NCBI GenBank assembly: GCA_020434605.1 | Contig: JAGRAL010000100.1 | Coordinates: forward strand, 1-11,819 | Direction: 5' to 3' | Source: Bdellovibrionales bacterium | GTDB lineage: Bacteria > Bdellovibrionota > Bdellovibrionia > Bdellovibrionales > UBA840 | DNA length: 11,819 bases | In this document: positions 1 to 6,703 of the stretch, piece after piece | How positions within the stretch are numbered: position 1 is the stretch's first letter | Layout of the letters: every line of letters starts with the position of its first letter | Program-made: the position numbers and the translations under genes | The notes under the pieces: generated by a model | Told to the model about the DNA's origin: nothing | Seen by the model: the letters and a program-made list of their open reading frames with translations, nothing else | Databases searched by the model: none

Positions 1-154
1 TGGTGATTAGGCTAATGCCAAGTATTGTAGAAAATAGGTGAAGCCATGAAAAAGTGGTCTCTACTTCTAGGGATAAAAAATAACCACAAGTTGCTGTGAT
101 TAAGACAAAGTACACTAGGCCCATTTTACATAGATCTTTAAAGGCTTTTACCAT
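1..154 (-). CDS. ctaB: Protoheme IX farnesyltransferase (heme O synthase), N-terminal part
   Basis: The first 51 codons of a minus-strand gene are present; the rest lies beyond the left edge. The peptide starts MVKAFKDLCKMGLVYFVLIT and continues with a CGYFLS segment. This matches the usual CtaB/CyoE start, where a short cytoplasmic stretch with a TKP-like motif leads into a first membrane helix ending in G-Y/F-L. CtaB attaches a farnesyl chain to heme b to make heme O, the precursor of the heme A used by the oxidase encoded upstream. Its place just after ctaF fits that role. The ATG at 152-154 has no clear Shine-Dalgarno sequence, and a terminator lies between it and ctaF, so expression may depend on readthrough or a local promoter. 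The catalytic NXXXDXXXD motifs would lie outside the window, so the call rests on the N-terminus and context only. Confidence 0.7.
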   Translation of the reverse strand, partial: MVKAFKDLCKMGLVYFVLITATCGYFLSLEVETTFSWLHLFSTILGISLIT

Positions 155-193
155 GATGATGTATAGGTAGCAGAGACAGAGACGAAATAGTAC

Positions 194-216
194 AAAAAAG
201 CCGCGATTTCGCGGCC
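194..216 (-). terminator. Rho-independent terminator after ctaF
   Basis: The sequence GCCGCG-ATTT-CGCGGC forms a 6-bp GC stem (200-205 with 210-215), extendable by one A-T pair. On the minus strand it is followed by six T residues (194-199). It begins 10 bases past the ctaF stop, so it would end the oxidase operon transcript. There is also a T run on the other side (217-221), so it could work in both directions. Confidence 0.85.
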
Positions 217-225
217 TTTTTATTT

Positions 226-543
226 CTAAGCTCTTGGATTGATTCTTGTATAAATATCCAAGAGGCAAACTACTGAAAATAACAGCAAGAAGAAAAAGCC
301 TGCTGCAAATATAACTCGATTCATAACACCATCGTACTTTAAGTGCATGAACCAACCCATTACCAGTGTCGCTTTAACAGTAGCAATGAAGATAGCTATA
401 AATGTATTAAAAACACCAAAATGAAACTGAGCTGCCACAACAGTTAGAACTGTTAAGATAACTAGTGCAACAAACACTTTTAAGTGTGTTTGTAGTGACA
501 TTAGGTGATGATGGTGGTGTTCGTGATGTTGTGTTTCAGCCAT
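226..543 (-). CDS. ctaF: Cytochrome c oxidase subunit IV (caa3 type)
   Basis: A 105-residue protein with three hydrophobic segments (about 22-40, 47-67 and 76-97) and the GWFMHLKYD motif seen in small subunit IV proteins of caa3/bo3-type oxidases. Subunit IV has no cofactor and is thought to stabilise the CuB-containing core. The N-terminus is strikingly His-rich (HHEHHHHH at residues 6-13). A strong Shine-Dalgarno (AAGGAG) sits 7 bases before the ATG at 543. It is the last gene of the oxidase operon, 10 bases after ctaE, and a terminator follows. Confidence 0.88.
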   Translation of the reverse strand: MAETQHHEHHHHHLMSLQTHLKVFVALVILTVLTVVAAQFHFGVFNTFIAIFIATVKATLVMGWFMHLKYDGVMNRVIFAAGFFFLLLFSVVCLLDIYTRINPRA

Positions 544-553
544 ATATATCTCC

Positions 554-1201
554 TTAGCCTACCAAGTATAAAAGTGGGAATAAATAAATCCAGACTAAAT
601 CTACTAAGTGCCAAAATATACCGACACCTTCTACACCAGTCCAATACGAAGACGAGTACGTACCACGAGCCACTCGGATCATGATCCAAGCAATTAGTCC
701 CATACCGATAACAACGTGAAGACCGTGCAACCCCGTTAACATATAGTAAAACGAAAAGTATAGAGGAGCATCAGGCATAAACCCTTCAGCATGAAAGTAT
801 TTTCCTGGGAAAATACCTAAGTGAAACTTATGCGAATACTCGATGTACTTGATGCCCAAAAATATAAAACCACATATTAAAGTGATCCCTAAATTTAAAA
901 GAGCTTTTTTACGGTCATCAATACGGATGTAGTAAATCCCTAAAGCCATAGTCAATGAACTAAAAATTAGAACCACAGTGTTAGTTGCACCTAACTTCCA
1001 GTTTAGAGTGTCCCCACCTTGCTCAAATACTTCGGGGTATAAACCTTTAAAAATCAAATAACCAACAAGTAAGGCTCCGAACATAAGAACTTCGGTAACC
1101 ATAAATAACCAAACTCCTTGTTTCGTAGACTCATATTCATGGTCTGCATCATCAAAATGATGAGCGAAGTGGTGAACTTCTCCTTCCTTAGCGATACTCA
1201 T
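554..1201 (-). CDS. ctaE: Cytochrome c oxidase subunit III
   Basis: A 215-residue integral membrane protein of the heme-copper oxidase subunit III family. Visible family features are VTEVLMFGAL with the conserved Glu near residue 37, the TGLHGLHV motif near 156-163, and the C-terminal FWHLVDLVWIYLFPLLY helix. Subunit III carries no metal; it supports proton uptake and stability of subunit I. A longer frame could start at 1234, but the ATG at 1201 is preferred. GGAGG lies 5 bases before it, and the resulting MSIAKEGE start gives normal family length. This start overlaps the end of ctaD by 14 bases, so the Shine-Dalgarno lies inside ctaD codons and suggests translational coupling. The N-terminal tail is rich in His and Asp (HHFAHHFDDADHE). 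Confidence 0.93.
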   Translation of the reverse strand: MSIAKEGEVHHFAHHFDDADHEYESTKQGVWLFMVTEVLMFGALLVGYLIFKGLYPEVFEQGGDTLNWKLGATNTVVLIFSSLTMALGIYYIRIDDRKKALLNLGITLICGFIFLGIKYIEYSHKFHLGIFPGKYFHAEGFMPDAPLYFSFYYMLTGLHGLHVVIGMGLIAWIMIRVARGTYSSSYWTGVEGVGIFWHLVDLVWIYLFPLLYLVG

Positions 1202-2774
1202 ACGGGCCTCCATTAACTGATGGTGTAGAATCAAAATTATGGAATACAGGTGGAGATTTTGTCTGCCACTCTAAAGTAGTTGAACCCCATGGATTGTCTG
1301 GAGCCTGTTTTCCTTTTAATAGTGCGTGTATAATTGTAATCAAACCTACGATAAAACCAAGAGCGATTACCCAAGACCCCATGGTAGAAATTCTGTTAAG
1401 AGGCTCATACTCTGGTAAGTAGTCGAAATAACGACGAGGCATACCTAAAGAACCCAAAATGAACTGTGGAAAGAAAGTAACGTTGAAGCCAATAAAAACA
1501 AATACAAACGATAGTCTCGCCATAGCTTCATTATGCATTTTTCCAAACATTTTTGGCAGCCAGTGAAAGATAGCTCCCATTAGCGCAAATAAAGTTCCAC
1601 CCACCATCACGTAATGGAAGTGAGCTACCACGAAATATGTATCGTGAAAGTGTACGTCCATACCAACGGTGGCCAACATAATTCCTGTTACTCCGCCAAT
1701 AGTAAAAACAAACATAAAGCCAATTGCATACAACATTGGAGTTTTTAATTGAATAGAACCCCTGTACATTGTTGCAACCCAGTTAAACACCTTAATCGCT
1801 GTCGGTACACCCACAAGCATAGTGATAAACGAAAATAAGATACCTGCGACTTCTGATTGACCACTCACAAACAAGTGATGGCCCCAAACAAAAAAGCTTA
1901 CTGCTGCAATCGCAATTGAAGAGTAAGCAATCGCCTTATAACCAAAAATAGTTTTTCTTGAGTAAGTTGTGATCAATTCGCTCACAACACCAAGTGCTGG
2001 CAGAATCATGATGTAAACAGCTGGGTGAGAGTAGAACCAAAAGAAATGTTGATATAATACCGGGTCACCACCAAGCGCAGGGTCAAAAATCCCCACCCCT
2101 AGTACTCTTTCAGCAACTAATAATAGTAATGTAATACCTAGTACTGGAGTCGCTAATACCTGAATAATCGCAGTTGAATAAAGTGCCCATATAAATAGAG
2201 GAATACGATTCATTGTCATTCCAGGGCAGCGCAATTTATGAACAGTCACAATAAAGTTAAGACCAGTTAAGATCGACGACATACCCATGATAAATGCACC
2301 AAGAGTCATGTTGATTACACCAATGCTTCCTTTAATCGAGTACGGTGTATAAAAAGTCCAACCTGTATCTACACCGCCAAAGAACATAGAGCTAACGGCA
2401 ATTGTTGCACCAAGCATCAATAGATACCAGCTTAGTAGATTTAGACGAGGAAAAGCCACATCCTTCGCACCAATCATAATTGGTAAAAAGAAGTTACCGA
2501 ACACAGCTGGTAAGCCCGGGACAATCACCATAAACACCATGATGGTTCCGTGAAACGTCATCATTTGGTTATACGTTTGGGCTTCAACAATTGTTTTTCC
2601 TACTGAAAACAACTCTAATCTGATTGCTAGTGCAAACATCCCTCCAATAAAGAAGAATGCCATAACTGAAATCATATACATAATTCCGATACGCTTATGA
2701 TCCAATGTTGTTAACCAAGACCATAGGCCTTTTTCATGATTGATATAATTTTCGCCTGCATGTGATGTTGCCAT
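1188..2774 (-). CDS. ctaD: Cytochrome c oxidase subunit I, type A2 heme-copper oxidase
   Basis: A 528-residue catalytic subunit with 12 expected membrane helices. It reduces oxygen to water at the heme a3-CuB centre and pumps protons. Ligands are visible: His75 and His387 for heme a, His385 for heme a3, and His250, His299 and His300 for CuB, with Tyr254 available for the His-Tyr crosslink. The K-channel lysine is Lys328 in PTAIKVFNW. The D-channel entry Asp105 and Asn94 are kept. Helix VI reads YSHPAVY instead of the E-containing HPEVY, which is the signature of type A2 oxidases such as those of Thermus and Rhodothermus. TAGGAG lies 7-8 bases before the ATG. The gene sits 10 bases after ctaC and overlaps ctaE by 14. 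Confidence 0.97.
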   Translation of the reverse strand: MATSHAGENYINHEKGLWSWLTTLDHKRIGIMYMISVMAFFFIGGMFALAIRLELFSVGKTIVEAQTYNQMMTFHGTIMVFMVIVPGLPAVFGNFFLPIMIGAKDVAFPRLNLLSWYLLMLGATIAVSSMFFGGVDTGWTFYTPYSIKGSIGVINMTLGAFIMGMSSILTGLNFIVTVHKLRCPGMTMNRIPLFIWALYSTAIIQVLATPVLGITLLLLVAERVLGVGIFDPALGGDPVLYQHFFWFYSHPAVYIMILPALGVVSELITTYSRKTIFGYKAIAYSSIAIAAVSFFVWGHHLFVSGQSEVAGILFSFITMLVGVPTAIKVFNWVATMYRGSIQLKTPMLYAIGFMFVFTIGGVTGIMLATVGMDVHFHDTYFVVAHFHYVMVGGTLFALMGAIFHWLPKMFGKMHNEAMARLSFVFVFIGFNVTFFPQFILGSLGMPRRYFDYLPEYEPLNRISTMGSWVIALGFIVGLITIIHALLKGKQAPDNPWGSTTLEWQTKSPPVFHNFDSTPSVNGGPYEYR

Positions 2775-2784
2775 GACTCTTCTC

Positions 2785-3744
2785 CTAATTTTTCAAAGAC
2801 TTGATAAAAGCGATTAAGGCCTCTACTTCTTTGTCTTCCAATACGCCTTCATACGTAGGCATTACTTTTGTGTATCCTTTTACTATATGCTTTTGTGAAT
2901 CTAAGATCGACTCACGCAGGTAGTTCTCATCCACTACAGCTGAGCCACCATCTTCAAACTGTCTTGTTAGACCAAAGTTACCTTTAAATGTCGGGCCAAC
3001 AACAGCAGATCCATCAATCGAGTGGCACGAATTACAGTTACGAGCGATGTATGTCTTATGCCCCTGCTCTTCAGGACTTAAATTGCTAACAGCTTTACCG
3101 CTCACCCACATATCAAAGTCTTTTTGCGGTACAGCCACAACTTTAGCTAACATGGAAGAATGCTGAAGACCGCAATACTCTGTACAGAAAATTTGATACT
3201 CGCCTGGCTCTTTTACTTCAAACCAGATACTTGAGTATCTTCCCGGCAAGACGTCTTGTTTAACCCTAAAGCTTGGAATGAAAAAACTGTGAATTACGTC
3301 CGAAGAAGTCATAAGTAGTTTTACAGGACGACCAACAGGTACATAAAGTTCTGCCGGAGATTTGTGTCCATTTTGGTATTCAAACTCCCATGACCATTGC
3401 TGACCACGCACAAATATTTCGTACGCATTTTCTGGAGCAAATCTAAGATCGTGATAAACTTTCCAACCCCAAACGAAAGCAACTATAAATAGGACAAGTG
3501 GAATAAACGACCATAAGAACTCGGCCAAATGATTGTGTGTGATATATGCTGATTTTTCAGTTTCAGATTTACGTCTGTATTTAAAAATAAAATACAGCAT
3601 ACCAGCAATTACTAAAATAGATGCGAGTACACTTATTATAAGTAAAAAAGCGTACAATCGATCTACTGCTGGTGCAATGGTTGAAGCTTGCGGCGGCATA
3701 AACGTGCTTGCGTGACCTAAAGAAGTCAATAACAGGGATAGCAT
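2785..3744 (-). CDS. ctaC: Cytochrome c oxidase subunit II fused to cytochrome c (caa3 type)
   Basis: A 319-residue subunit II. After a short signal-like N-terminus there are two membrane helices (about 30-54 and 76-95), then a periplasmic cupredoxin domain. It holds the full CuA site: His152, Cys187, Glu189, Cys191, His195 and Met198 (CTEYCGLQH). The C-terminal part, from about 220, is a class I cytochrome c with CNSCH (237-241) and a likely axial Met295 in KVMPTYEG. This fusion defines caa3 oxidases, where electrons from soluble cytochrome c pass through the attached heme c to CuA. The aromatic WSWEF segment (117-121) for electron transfer is present. A weak AAAGGA Shine-Dalgarno lies about 10 bases before the ATG. 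The gene starts 3 bases after the SCO gene. Confidence 0.96.
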   Translation of the reverse strand: MLSLLLTSLGHASTFMPPQASTIAPAVDRLYAFLLIISVLASILVIAGMLYFIFKYRRKSETEKSAYITHNHLAEFLWSFIPLVLFIVAFVWGWKVYHDLRFAPENAYEIFVRGQQWSWEFEYQNGHKSPAELYVPVGRPVKLLMTSSDVIHSFFIPSFRVKQDVLPGRYSSIWFEVKEPGEYQIFCTEYCGLQHSSMLAKVVAVPQKDFDMWVSGKAVSNLSPEEQGHKTYIARNCNSCHSIDGSAVVGPTFKGNFGLTRQFEDGGSAVVDENYLRESILDSQKHIVKGYTKVMPTYEGVLEDKEVEALIAFIKSLKN

Positions 3745-3747
3745 CTC

Positions 3748-4575
3748 TTAACTTTCCTTTCTTCTATTACGTAACCAAAAAAAACTTAAAAAAGACATCA
3801 GAATAATTGCTGATACTCCAGCCCCAGCCCGCATTACATTGTAGGCGTAAAAGGCATAATTTTTTTTATTTGGATCATATTGAAAACAATAAAGAATAAA
3901 CTTATCAACAATCGTACCTATTGAACCATTAGAGGCTTCAATTAAAGATAAGCGCAAAACCTTTGGAGAAAAACCAATGCCGTAAAGGTATCTAGAGATC
4001 TTTCCTTCAGGTGTAATCACATAGGCAGCTGCAGTGTGTGCAAACTCCCCTGTTTCTTCTACAAATTTATATTTAAAACCCACTTCTTTAGCAATTTCAG
4101 TGATGTTTTCTTGCTTACCAGTCAAAAAGTGCCAGCCCTTGTCGGCCTCAAGTTTTCCATACGCTTTTACGTAAGCAGCCTTTTTCTTTTTAGCTACCTC
4201 AGCACCTTCACTTGGATCAATACTTACAGAAACCACATCGTATTGATCACCGATAGTCCATCCATCGATTTGCTTAAAAACGTCATTCAAACCATTTAGA
4301 TGAAAGTTACAAAGAGACGGGCAATTATAATAGACAAGAGTTAATAAAACGGGTTTTCCCTTTTTGAAGTAAGAAGAAAGTGGTACTTCAACACCCTCTT
4401 CATTTCGAAATGTCAGAGATAGGTCTAAGTTAGCGCCTAATTTCTCTTCGATACCAACATCTTTTAACTCTTCACGAGTCTCATTCGCAACGCCTTGATC
4501 TAAAAAACTATGATCCGCATTTGCCGATTGAGCAAAAAGAAAGATAAACCCTAGTGAGAGAAAATATTTTAACAT
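3748..4575 (-). CDS. sco1: SCO1/SenC family copper chaperone
   Basis: A 275-residue thioredoxin-fold protein with a signal peptide (cleavage likely after SANA, residue 20). It has the copper-binding Cys85 and Cys89 in CPSLC and the distal His180 in FAHTAA, the three ligands that define SCO proteins. SCO delivers or reduces copper for the CuA site of subunit II, encoded next in the operon. Unlike most SCO proteins it has an extra C-terminal membrane helix (about 249-268) followed by a basic tail RNRRKES, so it is probably anchored at its C-terminus. Its ATG overlaps the stop of the preceding small gene (TAATG), a typical coupled arrangement. Confidence 0.92.
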   Translation of the reverse strand: MLKYFLSLGFIFLFAQSANADHSFLDQGVANETREELKDVGIEEKLGANLDLSLTFRNEEGVEVPLSSYFKKGKPVLLTLVYYNCPSLCNFHLNGLNDVFKQIDGWTIGDQYDVVSVSIDPSEGAEVAKKKKAAYVKAYGKLEADKGWHFLTGKQENITEIAKEVGFKYKFVEETGEFAHTAAAYVITPEGKISRYLYGIGFSPKVLRLSLIEASNGSIGTIVDKFILYCFQYDPNKKNYAFYAYNVMRAGAGVSAIILMSFLSFFWLRNRRKES

Positions 4576-4766
4576 TATTTACCTTCGGTACTCGCCGCAG
4601 GAGCCGCAGGTTGAGCTGCTTGATTCGCTTTTTCTTCAATTGCTTTGCGATCTATGTTTACGCCTGGGTGTAAAAAAGCGATATAAATCATAAACAATAC
4701 AGTAAACGCCATTGCAAAAATAAGGGCGTTGTAGCCACCTTTTTCGCTGGGATCAATGTGAGTCAT
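4575..4766 (-). CDS. Small single-helix membrane protein leading the oxidase operon
   Basis: A 63-residue protein that I do not recognise. A polar N-terminus (MTHIDPSEKGG) is followed by one hydrophobic helix (about 12-33), then an Ala/Pro/Gln-rich tail (QAAQPAAPAAS) that probably lies outside the membrane. AAGGGA precedes the ATG by about 9 bases. It is the first gene of the operon and its stop overlaps the SCO start by one base, so it is likely made together with the oxidase. Small helix-only subunits are known in several heme-copper oxidases (for example subunit IIa of Thermus ba3), so an accessory subunit or assembly factor is a reasonable inference, not a demonstrated role. Confidence 0.75.
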   Translation of the reverse strand: MTHIDPSEKGGYNALIFAMAFTVLFMIYIAFLHPGVNIDRKAIEEKANQAAQPAAPAASTEGK

Positions 4767-4806
4767 TGGACCGTCCCTTGATAAATGTAAATCTATTCAA
4801 TATTTA

Positions 4807-4837
4807 ATTATCAATTTTTTATCATTTATTTTCTCAA
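4807..4837 (-). promoter_or_regulatory. Candidate promoter of the oxidase operon
   Basis: In the AT-rich gap before the 63-aa gene, the minus strand has TTGAGA (4832-4837) and GATAAT (4807-4812), each matching the sigma70 hexamers at 5 of 6 positions. The spacer is 19 bases, longer than ideal. It would start transcription near 4800, giving a leader of about 35 bases. The whole gap 4767-4889 is AT-rich, so chance matches are likely. Confidence 0.3.
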
Positions 4838-4889
4838 AAGCAAACCGATTCTAAGGATTTAGAGCAAGTTGCATATTTTTTCTGAGTGC

Positions 4890-5651
4890 TTAAAAATTTA
4901 GCGCAGACTTTTTTTCTAGAAAATCTAATTTCATAGCATTTTTGAGAAGCCATTTTTTTTGCACTTTCCAGTTAGGACAATGGTCTTCAACCATTTTCCA
5001 AAAGTGAATTGAGTGATTCATGTGCACAAGATGACAGTATTCATGAATAATTACATAATCTATTACACTTAGTGGGGCTCCCATCAATTTCCAGCTTAAA
5101 GAAATTTTTTTGTCATGACTGCACGAACCCCAGCGAGACCTTAGGTCTTTTAGTCGTATTCTATTGGGTTCAATGCCCATTTGTTTGGCTATTTTAAAAG
5201 CTCGCAGAAATAAAATGTCCTCAGCTTCTTGCTTGTAGAAGTCTCTAATCGCCATACGAATTTTTTCGGCATTATCTTGAATGTTTTTTGGGCACAAAAT
5301 CTTTTGGTTTTGCAACTCAATGCTTTTAACATCAGCAAAACTTAACGCAAAGTCTTGCCCTAGATATAAGAATGCTTGTCCCTCTACAAAAGAATATTTC
5401 GGCAAAGTCGCCCGATATTTTTGCATTTTTGTATAGGCTGAATCGATCCACTCTTCGTTGGACTGCAAAAATTGAAGTATCTGATTTTGGCTCATACCTT
5501 TTGACGCACGCACTTCAACAACTAGACTGGGAAGCACACGCAGCCGAATGTTTCTGACAAATGCCTTACGAATCACTTGGACCTTATACGACTTCCAAGT
5601 ACATTCATCATTATGGGTATTTCTGAGCATTTCTATCAAATTGATCCTCAT
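4890..5651 (-). CDS. YgjP-like (M48/WLM-type) zinc metallopeptidase
   Basis: About 253 residues. The C-terminal half carries the family signature: LRSRWGSCS (170-178), SLSWKLMGAPLSVIDYVIIHE, the zinc motif HEYCH (His203, Glu204, His207), then NHSIHFW with His213 as likely third ligand. This is the YgjP/DUF45 group of predicted metal-dependent hydrolases, whose substrates are mostly unknown. The start is uncertain: GTG 5654, ATG 5651, ATG 5630, or GTG 5579 (229 aa, AAGG 5 bases upstream). Homology begins only around KVQVIRK, so the 22 or so residues before it may be untranslated. The ATG starts would overlap srkA head to head; GTG 5579 would not. It is followed by a 123-base gap before the oxidase operon. 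Confidence 0.85.
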   Translation of the reverse strand: MRINLIEMLRNTHNDECTWKSYKVQVIRKAFVRNIRLRVLPSLVVEVRASKGMSQNQILQFLQSNEEWIDSAYTKMQKYRATLPKYSFVEGQAFLYLGQDFALSFADVKSIELQNQKILCPKNIQDNAEKIRMAIRDFYKQEAEDILFLRAFKIAKQMGIEPNRIRLKDLRSRWGSCSHDKKISLSWKLMGAPLSVIDYVIIHEYCHLVHMNHSIHFWKMVEDHCPNWKVQKKWLLKNAMKLDFLEKKSALNF

Positions 5652-6563
5652 CACTTTTTAAGCTTCATCGAAGGCTTGGGGTTTGAAACCACAGGGCAAG
5701 TCTATCAACTTAACTCTTATGAAAACAGAGTATTTGATATTTTTCTAGAAAATCAAAAGCGCATCGTAGCAAAATTTTATCGTCCAGAGAGATGGACCAA
5801 GCAAAGCATCCAACAAGAACATGCATTCTCTCAAGAACTTGCTGCTGATGGCTTTCCTATCATTGCTCCTATGACTATTGATGGTACCAGTGTCTTTGAG
5901 TGGAAAAACATGTTTGTAGCCATATTTCCTAGGGCAGCCGGAAGAAATCCAGATGAAATTATGCCTAAAGATTTTTCTACTTTGGGTGGGTACTTAGCAA
6001 GGCTACACAATGTTGGTGCCAAAAAAATTGCTGACCAACGCCTTACCATTGGTGCAGAAGATTTTTTATATCCGGCAGAGGGTGCCCTTCAAAACTTTGT
6101 CGCTCCTGAAGTGAAAAACCGTTATTTTGCGGCTGTTGAGCAAATCATTACTTACTTTGAAGAGCGATATAACCCACATCGAATCATCCGCTTACAGGGA
6201 GATTGCCATAAAGGAAACCTCATTCATAACGGTGAAGACTTTGTGTTTGTTGATTTTGATGATTTTTGCAATGGGCCAGCCGTACAAGATTTGTGGATGC
6301 TCACCTACAGCCCTGATCCAGAAGAAAGAGAGGAGAATTTTTCTGCTCTTTTAGAGGGCTATACAAAACTTCGCGACTGGGACGAGTCCGAAGAGCAATA
6401 TATTGAGGCACTCAGAGCTCTTAGAATAGTGCATTATGCCGGATGGATTGCTAGACGCTGGCAAGATCCCCATTTTCCCAAGCTTTTTCCACAATTTCTA
6501 ACATATTCCTACTGGGCAGAAGAAGCAGAGGCTTTAGAAAAGATTGTTTGGACGCTTGAGTGA
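5613..6563 (+). CDS. srkA: Stress response kinase A (SrkA/YihE-like Ser/Thr kinase)
   Basis: A 316-residue protein-kinase-like (APH/choline kinase fold) enzyme. The N-lobe has LNSYENRV (33-40) and KFYRPERWT (54-62), nearly as in Escherichia coli SrkA. The catalytic loop is LQGDCHKGNLI with Asp197 and Asn202, and the metal-binding stretch is VDFDDFCNGPAVQDLWML with Asp214. Escherichia coli SrkA phosphorylates Ser/Thr and helps cells survive envelope and oxidative stress, linked to counteracting MazEF-type death. The frame is open from a TTG at 5577, but the ATG at 5613 aligns best with the family N-terminus; neither start has a clear Shine-Dalgarno. It is divergent from the metallopeptidase gene and followed closely by the SRP RNA. 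Confidence 0.93.
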   Translation: MGISEHFYQIDPHHFLSFIEGLGFETTGQVYQLNSYENRVFDIFLENQKRIVAKFYRPERWTKQSIQQEHAFSQELAADGFPIIAPMTIDGTSVFEWKNMFVAIFPRAAGRNPDEIMPKDFSTLGGYLARLHNVGAKKIADQRLTIGAEDFLYPAEGALQNFVAPEVKNRYFAAVEQIITYFEERYNPHRIIRLQGDCHKGNLIHNGEDFVFVDFDDFCNGPAVQDLWMLTYSPDPEEREENFSALLEGYTKLRDWDESEEQYIEALRALRIVHYAGWIARRWQDPHFPKLFPQFLTYSYWAEEAEALEKIVWTLE

Positions 6564-6578
6564 CAAGCAAAAATTAGG

Positions 6579-6692
6579 TAGAGTGCCCGAGTCAGGCCCC
6601 ATACAATAACGGTCCTGTGAACCCCGCTAGGCCCGAAAGGGAGCAACGGTAACAGAGGCTTTATGTGCTATGGGTCACCTGACACTACTCTT
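6579..6692 (+). ncRNA. ffs: Small bacterial signal recognition particle RNA (4.5S RNA)
   Basis: The conserved SRP domain IV is plain: GAACCCCGCTAGG, then CCC-GAAA-GGG (tetraloop 6635-6638), then GAGCAACGGTAAC. This is the Ffh (SRP54) binding hairpin with its symmetric and asymmetric internal loops. Outer parts pair to make one long hairpin: GAGT (6581-6584) with ACTC (6687-6690), GTCAGG (6591-6596) with CCTGAC (6678-6683), and CCCATA with TATGGG. The length of about 114 bases suits the Alu-less bacterial form. The tetraloop is GAAA instead of the more common GGAA, still a GNRA loop. The exact ends are inferred from pairing. With Ffh the RNA targets membrane proteins cotranslationally. It lies 12 bases before dnaX, an order seen in many bacteria. 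Confidence 0.95.
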
Positions 6693-6703
6693 TTAGGGGA
6701 AAT

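Noticed and set aside
501..689. 62-codon minus-strand ORF across the ctaE-ctaF junction
   Set aside because: It overlaps both genes in another frame and has no motif.
4036..4299. 87-codon plus-strand ORF
   Set aside because: It is antisense to the well-supported SCO gene and shows no family features.
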